Shown: in pieces, positions 13,352-17,692 of the stretch
Layout of the letters: each line of letters opens with the position of its first letter
Numbering within the stretch: position 1 is the stretch's first letter
Source: an uncultured Oscillospiraceae bacterium
GTDB taxonomy: Bacteria; Bacillota; Clostridia; Oscillospirales; Oscillospiraceae
Reading direction: 5' to 3'
Length of the DNA stretch: 17,692 nucleotides
Assembly: GCA_910584805.1 (NCBI GenBank)
Contig: CAJUCB010000028.1
Span: forward strand, 6,047-23,738
Notes under the pieces: model-generated
The model's input: the letters and a program-made list of their open reading frames with translations, nothing else
Told to the model about the DNA's origin: nothing
Databases searched by the model: none
Translations under genes and position numbers: made by a program

Positions 13352-14764
13352 ATGACTGAGACGAAAGCGCCTACCCTGGCGCAGCAGAAGAAGGAGGAGC
13401 TTTTCCTCCAGCGCACCAACGGCTATGATGTTTTGACCGAAGAGGACCGGGAGGCCATGGAGCGCTATTGCACAGCCTATAAGCACTTCCTGGACGAGGG
13501 CAAAACCGAGCGGGAGTGCGTCAGCTATGGGGTGGCCCTGGCCCAGCAGGCGGGCTTTCGTCCCCTAGAGCGGGGGGCGGCCCTGCAACCAGGAGACAAG
13601 GTATACCGCAGCAACCGGGGGAAGGGGCTGATGCTGGCAGTGATTGGCAGCAAGCCCCTCTCGGCGGGGGCAGCCATCGCCGCCGCCCACATCGACTCCC
13701 CCCGGCTGGACCTGAAACAAAACCCGCTCTATGAGGAAAAGGAGCTGGCCTATTGCAAGACCCACTACTATGGGGGCATCAAAAAGTACCAGTGGACCAC
13801 CATACCCCTGGCTCTCCACGGCCTGGTGGTGCTCCGGGACGGCACAGAAGTGCCCATCCGCATCGGGGAAGAGCCGGGAGACCCCCAGTTTACCGTGGGG
13901 GACCTGCTGCCCCACCTGGCGGCAGACCAGGGGAAAAAGACCATGGGGGACATTGTGAAAGCGGAACAGCTCAACCTCTTTGTGGGCAGCGTTCCCCTGG
14001 GGGAAAAGGGGGAGAGTGACCGGGTGAAGCTGGGGGTGCTGGACCTGCTCCATGAGAAGTACGGCATGGTGGAGGAGGATTTCCTCTCTGCTGAGCTCAT
14101 GGCTGTCCCTGCCGCCAAGGCGGTGGATGTGGGCCTGGACCGCTCCGTCATTGGGGCTTACGGACAGGATGACCGGGTCTGCGCCTTTGCCTGCCTCCAA
14201 GCCCTCCTGGACCTGGACAGCATCCCGGAGACCACGGCGGTGTGTGTCCTGGCGGACAAGGAGGAGGTGGGCTCCCTGGGTGTGACGGGGATGCAGTCGG
14301 CGGCCTTTGATGTGTTCATGAGCGACCTGTGTCAGGCCCAGGGGGTGCCCTTGAAGGCCTGCTATGAAACCTCCCTCTGCCTGTCCGCCGATGTCACCGC
14401 CGCCTATGACCCCAACTTTGCCGATGCCTATGAGAGCCGCAACAGCGCCTATTTCAACTACGGTGTGTGCATCAGCAAGTATACCGGAGCCCGGGGGAAG
14501 TCCGGGGCCTCTGATGCCTCGGCGGAGCTGGTGGGACGGCTGCGGCGGCTCTTTGCCCAGCACCATGTCCTCTGGCAGCTGGCGGAGCTGGGAAAGACCG
14601 ACCAGGGGGGCGGCGGCACCGTGGCCTGCTACTTGGCCAACCGGAACATCGACACCATTGATGCCGGGGTTCCCGTGCTGTCCATGCACGCCCCCTTTGA
14701 GACCACCGCCAAGCTGGACTGTTATATGACCTACAAGGCTATGACGGCCCTGTATCACAGTTAA
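13352..14764 (+). CDS. M18 family aminopeptidase (aspartyl-type)
   Basis: The 470-residue cytosolic two-metal aminopeptidase of family M18 removes N-terminal, typically acidic, residues from peptides. Likely metal and catalytic residues: H113 in AAHIDSPRLD (111-120), D273 in GQDDR, E304 and E305 in KEEVGS, D347 in SADVTAAYDPN and H446 in SMHAPFE. The full set is present, so the enzyme should be active. Length and lack of a signal peptide fit the family. AAAGGAGGGGG immediately upstream fixes the ATG at 13352, although the frame is open further upstream across coaE. It lies 25 nt after coaE and 14 nt before uppP. Confidence 0.92.
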   Translation: MTETKAPTLAQQKKEELFLQRTNGYDVLTEEDREAMERYCTAYKHFLDEGKTERECVSYGVALAQQAGFRPLERGAALQPGDKVYRSNRGKGLMLAVIGSKPLSAGAAIAAAHIDSPRLDLKQNPLYEEKELAYCKTHYYGGIKKYQWTTIPLALHGLVVLRDGTEVPIRIGEEPGDPQFTVGDLLPHLAADQGKKTMGDIVKAEQLNLFVGSVPLGEKGESDRVKLGVLDLLHEKYGMVEEDFLSAELMAVPAAKAVDVGLDRSVIGAYGQDDRVCAFACLQALLDLDSIPETTAVCVLADKEEVGSLGVTGMQSAAFDVFMSDLCQAQGVPLKACYETSLCLSADVTAAYDPNFADAYESRNSAYFNYGVCISKYTGARGKSGASDASAELVGRLRRLFAQHHVLWQLAELGKTDQGGGGTVACYLANRNIDTIDAGVPVLSMHAPFETTAKLDCYMTYKAMTALYHS

Positions 14765-14778
14765 AGGAGGGAATCCGC

Positions 14779-15621
14779 TTGCACATTTTTTCATCCATCC
14801 TATTGGGGCTGGTCCAGGGCGTGGCGGAATTCCTGCCCATCTCTAGTTCGGGCCACCTGTCCCTGTTCCAACACTTCTTCGGCCTGGCAAACCCAGAGGA
14901 GACCCTGTTTTTTGACGTTTTGCTCCACCTGGGTACCCTCATTGCGGTGTTCGTCTACTATTGGAAGGACATTTTGGAGCTCATCCAGGGCTTTTTCAAC
15001 CTGGTGGCCTGCCTGTTCTCCAAGCGCCGCCGCCAGGATCAGGAGCATCTTTCCCCCTCCGGGCGGATGGTTTTGATGATTATCATTGCCACCCTGCCCC
15101 TGTTTGCGGTGCTGCCCATCAAGGACAAGGTGGAGAGCCTCTATGGCAACACCATTTTCATCGGCTGCGCCCTGCTGGTCACTGGCTTCCTGCTCTTCTA
15201 CTCTGACCGGATGGGCAGAGGACGCAAGACTGCCCGCTCTGCCACCATGCTGGATGCCCTGCTGGTGGGGGTGGGTCAGGCAGTGGCAGTGGTTCCCGGC
15301 CTCTCCCGCTCCGGCACCTCCATCTCCGTGGGCCTCACCCGGGGCTTCCGGCGCAACTTTGCGGTGCGGTTTTCCTTCCTCATGTCCATCCCTGCGGTGC
15401 TGGGGGCCAACATCCTCAGCATCAAGGACGCGGTGGCGGATGGGATCGACGTGAGAATGTTGCCCATCTACCTGGTGGGAATGCTGGTGGCGGCGGTGTC
15501 CGGCTACTTTGCCATCCGCCTGGTGAACAATCTGGCCAACAAGGGCAAGTTCGGCAACTTTGCTTTTTACTGCTGGGGCGTCGGCGCCGCAGCGGTGATC
15601 ACGACACTGATCTGGAAGTAA
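14779..15621 (+). CDS. uppP: Undecaprenyl-diphosphatase
   Basis: A polytopic membrane enzyme of 280 residues that dephosphorylates undecaprenyl diphosphate so the lipid carrier can be reused in wall synthesis. The BacA/UppP motifs are present: QGVAEFLPISSSGH (13-26), FDVLLHLGT (45-53) and PGLSRSGTSIS (173-183). About seven or eight hydrophobic segments can be counted. A Lys/Arg-rich loop (80-95, SKRRRQDQEHLSPSGR) is probably cytoplasmic. TTG is taken as start because AAAGGAGGG lies just upstream and the family's N-terminus follows directly. The gene functionally complements ddl and murF upstream, though in another transcript. High activity of this family is linked to bacitracin tolerance. Confidence 0.95.
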   Translation: MHIFSSILLGLVQGVAEFLPISSSGHLSLFQHFFGLANPEETLFFDVLLHLGTLIAVFVYYWKDILELIQGFFNLVACLFSKRRRQDQEHLSPSGRMVLMIIIATLPLFAVLPIKDKVESLYGNTIFIGCALLVTGFLLFYSDRMGRGRKTARSATMLDALLVGVGQAVAVVPGLSRSGTSISVGLTRGFRRNFAVRFSFLMSIPAVLGANILSIKDAVADGIDVRMLPIYLVGMLVAAVSGYFAIRLVNNLANKGKFGNFAFYCWGVGAAAVITTLIWK

Positions 15622-15636
15622 ACCCGAGGAGAAACT

Positions 15637-17692
15637 ATGGCATCCACACAAAAGAAACCCACAAGTAAATCTGCAAAATCCAACAGTGGCAGCAAGTCCA
15701 GCGGCGGGGGGAAGCCCAGCGGCAAGGGGGCCAAGGCCCCTGCCAAGCGTAAGGCCCCAGCCTATCAGCCAGACATGTTCAGCCGGGGCATTGCCGCGGC
15801 GGTCTGCACTTTCCTGGCCCTCATGCTGATCCTGGGCGTGGCCGGGATCAATGCCCTGGTGGTGGACTTCATCTGTGTCGCCGTGAAGGGCCTTATCGGC
15901 TACGGCTTCTGGCTGGCTCCCTTCGCCCTGGTGATGGCGGTGTACCTGCTGCTCTTCCAGCGTCAGCGCCGCCTGACGGTGCGGCTGTGGTGCGTTGGGC
16001 TGCTGCCGCTGTTTTTTGGCGCTCTGCTCCACCTGAGCCTTTCTCCATATAAATATGAGATAGGCATCGCCGCATTTTCCCAACTGGGCCGAGACGGTGG
16101 GAACCTCCTTAGCGGTGGGATGCTGGGGGGCGCCCTGAGCGTGTCCTTCTCTGCTTGGTTCAGCAAGCTGGGGGCGGGGCTGATCTTCGTGCTGGTGCTG
16201 CTGGTACTATTGGCTGGGGCCTTCCATATCACCCCGGCCCGGGTGATGCACTTCATCCAGGATCGACGGGAACGAATGATCTATCAGGCGGAGTATGAAG
16301 AGGAATACGACGACGACAGCTACATCTACGATGGCCCAGAAGAGGAGGACGAGGAAGAGTTCCCCCTGGTCCAGGCCAGGACTGCCCCACCCCCGCCCCC
16401 CCGGATGAGACGGGAGCGGCGCAGGAAAGCGGCGGACCTGCCCCTGGACGACCTACCTCCTCTGCCTCCGGAAGAAGATACACCAGAGGACGACCTATTC
16501 TTCCAAGAGGAGAAGCCGGAGGAAGCGCCTTCAAAGAAGGAACGGGTTGGTCTGTTCAAACGGGGCGGTACGAAACCACCAGAACCGGAGGAGCTCCCAC
16601 CAGAACCCCCGCCTCTGGCGGAGGAACCGGAGTGGCAGCCCATCACCGCTGCCCCCCCGCCCCCGCCGGAACCCCCGGCACCAACGCCCACCCCGGCTGC
16701 TCCGCCCCTGCCCACCAAGGCCCAGAAGAAGGAAGAACTGCGGCAGGCGGAGGCAGAGGTGGCGGGGGTTATCGAACAGAGCTTGGAAGATACCCCCAAG
16801 ACCTATATCTATCCCCCCTTGGAGCTGCTCACCGCGCCCAGCGGCGAGGGGGCCCAGGCGGCCCACGAGGAGTTGGAGGGGACGATGGAGCGCCTGTCTG
16901 GGGTGCTGAAATCCTTTGGCATCGACGGCCAGGTGGTGGGGGCGGTTCAGGGCCCCTCTGTGACCCGTTACGAGATCGCCCTGAAACAGGGGGTGCGGCT
17001 GAACAAGCTCACCAACCTCTCCGACGACGTGGCCTTGGCCCTGGGCGTGGCCAGTGTCCGGATTGCCCCCGTGCCCGACAAGATATCCATGGTGGGCGTG
17101 GAGGTACCCAACAAGAACGTGATCCCCGTGAACATCCGGGAGGTGCTCAGTGCCCCGGACTTCCAGCGGCATAAGTCCAGCGCTGCGTTCTCTGTGGGCA
17201 AGGACATCGGGGGGAATTACATTGTAGGGGACTGCGCCAAGCTGCCCCACATGCTCATCGCCGGTACCACCGGTTCCGGTAAGTCTGTGTGTATCAACTC
17301 TCTTATTGTCAGTATGCTCTATAAGTCCACCCCGGAGGAGCTGCGGCTCATCATGGTGGACCCGAAAATGGTGGAGCTGGGGGGCTACAACGGCATCCCC
17401 CACCTTCTGATTCCCGTGGTGACAGACCCGAAAAAGGCCGCCGGAGCCTTGCAATGGGCGGTGACGGAGATGATGAAGCGTTACCGTCTCTTCTCCGAGG
17501 CCGGGGTGCGGGAGCTGAACTCCTACAACCACTGGGCCAGGGAGCAGGAGAACGTGGAGACGATGCCCAAGATCGTCATCGTCATCGACGAGCTGGCGGA
17601 CTTGATGCTGGTGGCGGCCAAGGAGGTGGAGGAATCCATCTGCCGGGTGGCCCAGATGGGCCGTGCCGCCGGCATGCACCTGGTCATTGCCA
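15637..17692 (+). CDS. ftsK: FtsK/SpoIIIE DNA translocase (3' end beyond window)
   Basis: 685 codons are visible, without a stop. AGGAG ahead of the ATG and a 15-nt gap after uppP support the start. Residues 1-45 are Lys/Ser/Gly-rich; about four membrane segments fill 50-210. Then comes a long acidic and Pro-rich linker (about 215-385) with runs such as YEEEYDDDSY and PPPPEPP. The motor domain follows: an alpha-like part from about 395, Walker A GTTGSGKS (543-550) and Walker B IVIVIDELADL (645-655). The rest of the beta domain and the DNA-reading gamma domain lie outside the window. The protein pumps chromosomal DNA through the division or sporulation septum; ftsK and spoIIIE cannot be distinguished here. 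The frame was followed to position 17692 without interruption. Confidence 0.93.
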   Translation, partial: MASTQKKPTSKSAKSNSGSKSSGGGKPSGKGAKAPAKRKAPAYQPDMFSRGIAAAVCTFLALMLILGVAGINALVVDFICVAVKGLIGYGFWLAPFALVMAVYLLLFQRQRRLTVRLWCVGLLPLFFGALLHLSLSPYKYEIGIAAFSQLGRDGGNLLSGGMLGGALSVSFSAWFSKLGAGLIFVLVLLVLLAGAFHITPARVMHFIQDRRERMIYQAEYEEEYDDDSYIYDGPEEEDEEEFPLVQARTAPPPPPRMRRERRRKAADLPLDDLPPLPPEEDTPEDDLFFQEEKPEEAPSKKERVGLFKRGGTKPPEPEELPPEPPPLAEEPEWQPITAAPPPPPEPPAPTPTPAAPPLPTKAQKKEELRQAEAEVAGVIEQSLEDTPKTYIYPPLELLTAPSGEGAQAAHEELEGTMERLSGVLKSFGIDGQVVGAVQGPSVTRYEIALKQGVRLNKLTNLSDDVALALGVASVRIAPVPDKISMVGVEVPNKNVIPVNIREVLSAPDFQRHKSSAAFSVGKDIGGNYIVGDCAKLPHMLIAGTTGSGKSVCINSLIVSMLYKSTPEELRLIMVDPKMVELGGYNGIPHLLIPVVTDPKKAAGALQWAVTEMMKRYRLFSEAGVRELNSYNHWAREQENVETMPKIVIVIDELADLMLVAAKEVEESICRVAQMGRAAGMHLVIA

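Noticed and set aside
16531..17679. Long open frame of 382 codons antisense to ftsK, and similar long frames opposite clpC, ddl, murF, uppP and the M18 gene.
   Set aside because: They mirror GC-rich codon bias of the true genes, have low-complexity His/Gly/Pro-rich products, no family match and no placed ribosome sites.
1..17692. CRISPR arrays, tRNA or rRNA genes, transposases, attachment sites or phage genes.
   Set aside because: None was seen on reading both strands; apart from the first 1.8 kb the window is ordinary conserved chromosome.

Overview
The window is chromosomal DNA of a GC-rich member of the Bacillota, most probably an Oscillospiraceae-type gut Clostridium. This is inferred from strong AGGAGG-type ribosome sites, a sigma factor/DUF4367 pair, a ClpC-type unfoldase, the ddl-murF pair, an M18 aminopeptidase and an FtsK with a long Pro/Glu-rich linker. 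The species cannot be fixed from the sequence alone. No tRNA, rRNA, CRISPR array, insertion sequence or prophage gene was seen.

Layout. (1) 1-1.86 kb: the 3' end of a sigma-70-like factor, a membrane-anchored DUF4367 protein and a small secreted protein. This stretch is visibly richer in AT than the rest and ends at a terminator hairpin shared with the convergent clpC. (2) 1.86-4.46 kb, minus strand: clpC, preceded by a 50-codon ORF whose stop overlaps the clpC start. (3) 4.5-4.9 kb: a 2[4Fe-4S] ferredoxin with its own promoter and terminator. (4) 4.9-7.6 kb: ddl and murF, consecutive steps in making the D-Ala-D-Ala end of the peptidoglycan precursor. They are read from a good extended -10 promoter through a leader of about 120 nt. 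That leader can fold so that the ddl Shine-Dalgarno and GUG start are both paired. (5) 7.6-8.7 kb, minus strand: an MtnA/eIF2B-family protein that lacks the catalytic cysteine. (6) 8.8 kb to the end: a co-directional run of an ABC-F ATPase, a small acidic protein, prfA, tsaC, coaE, an M18 aminopeptidase, uppP and ftsK (cut by the window end). Gaps inside the run are short apart from 67 nt after the ABC-F gene, and one junction is an ATGA overlap. The divergent genes of (5) and (6) appear to share a palindromic -10 element.

How the genes work together. Ddl and MurF make and attach D-Ala-D-Ala, and UppP recycles the lipid carrier used to export the precursor. ABC-F, RF1 and TsaC serve translation, CoaE finishes coenzyme A, and FtsK moves DNA at the septum. 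ClpC handles protein quality control.

Main points for a second look: the SD-sequestering ddl leader; an apparent deletion of about 58 nt with frameshift in prfA, which should be essential; the cysteine-less MtnA homologue; the small ORF coupled to clpC; and the symmetric divergent promoter at 8723-8735.
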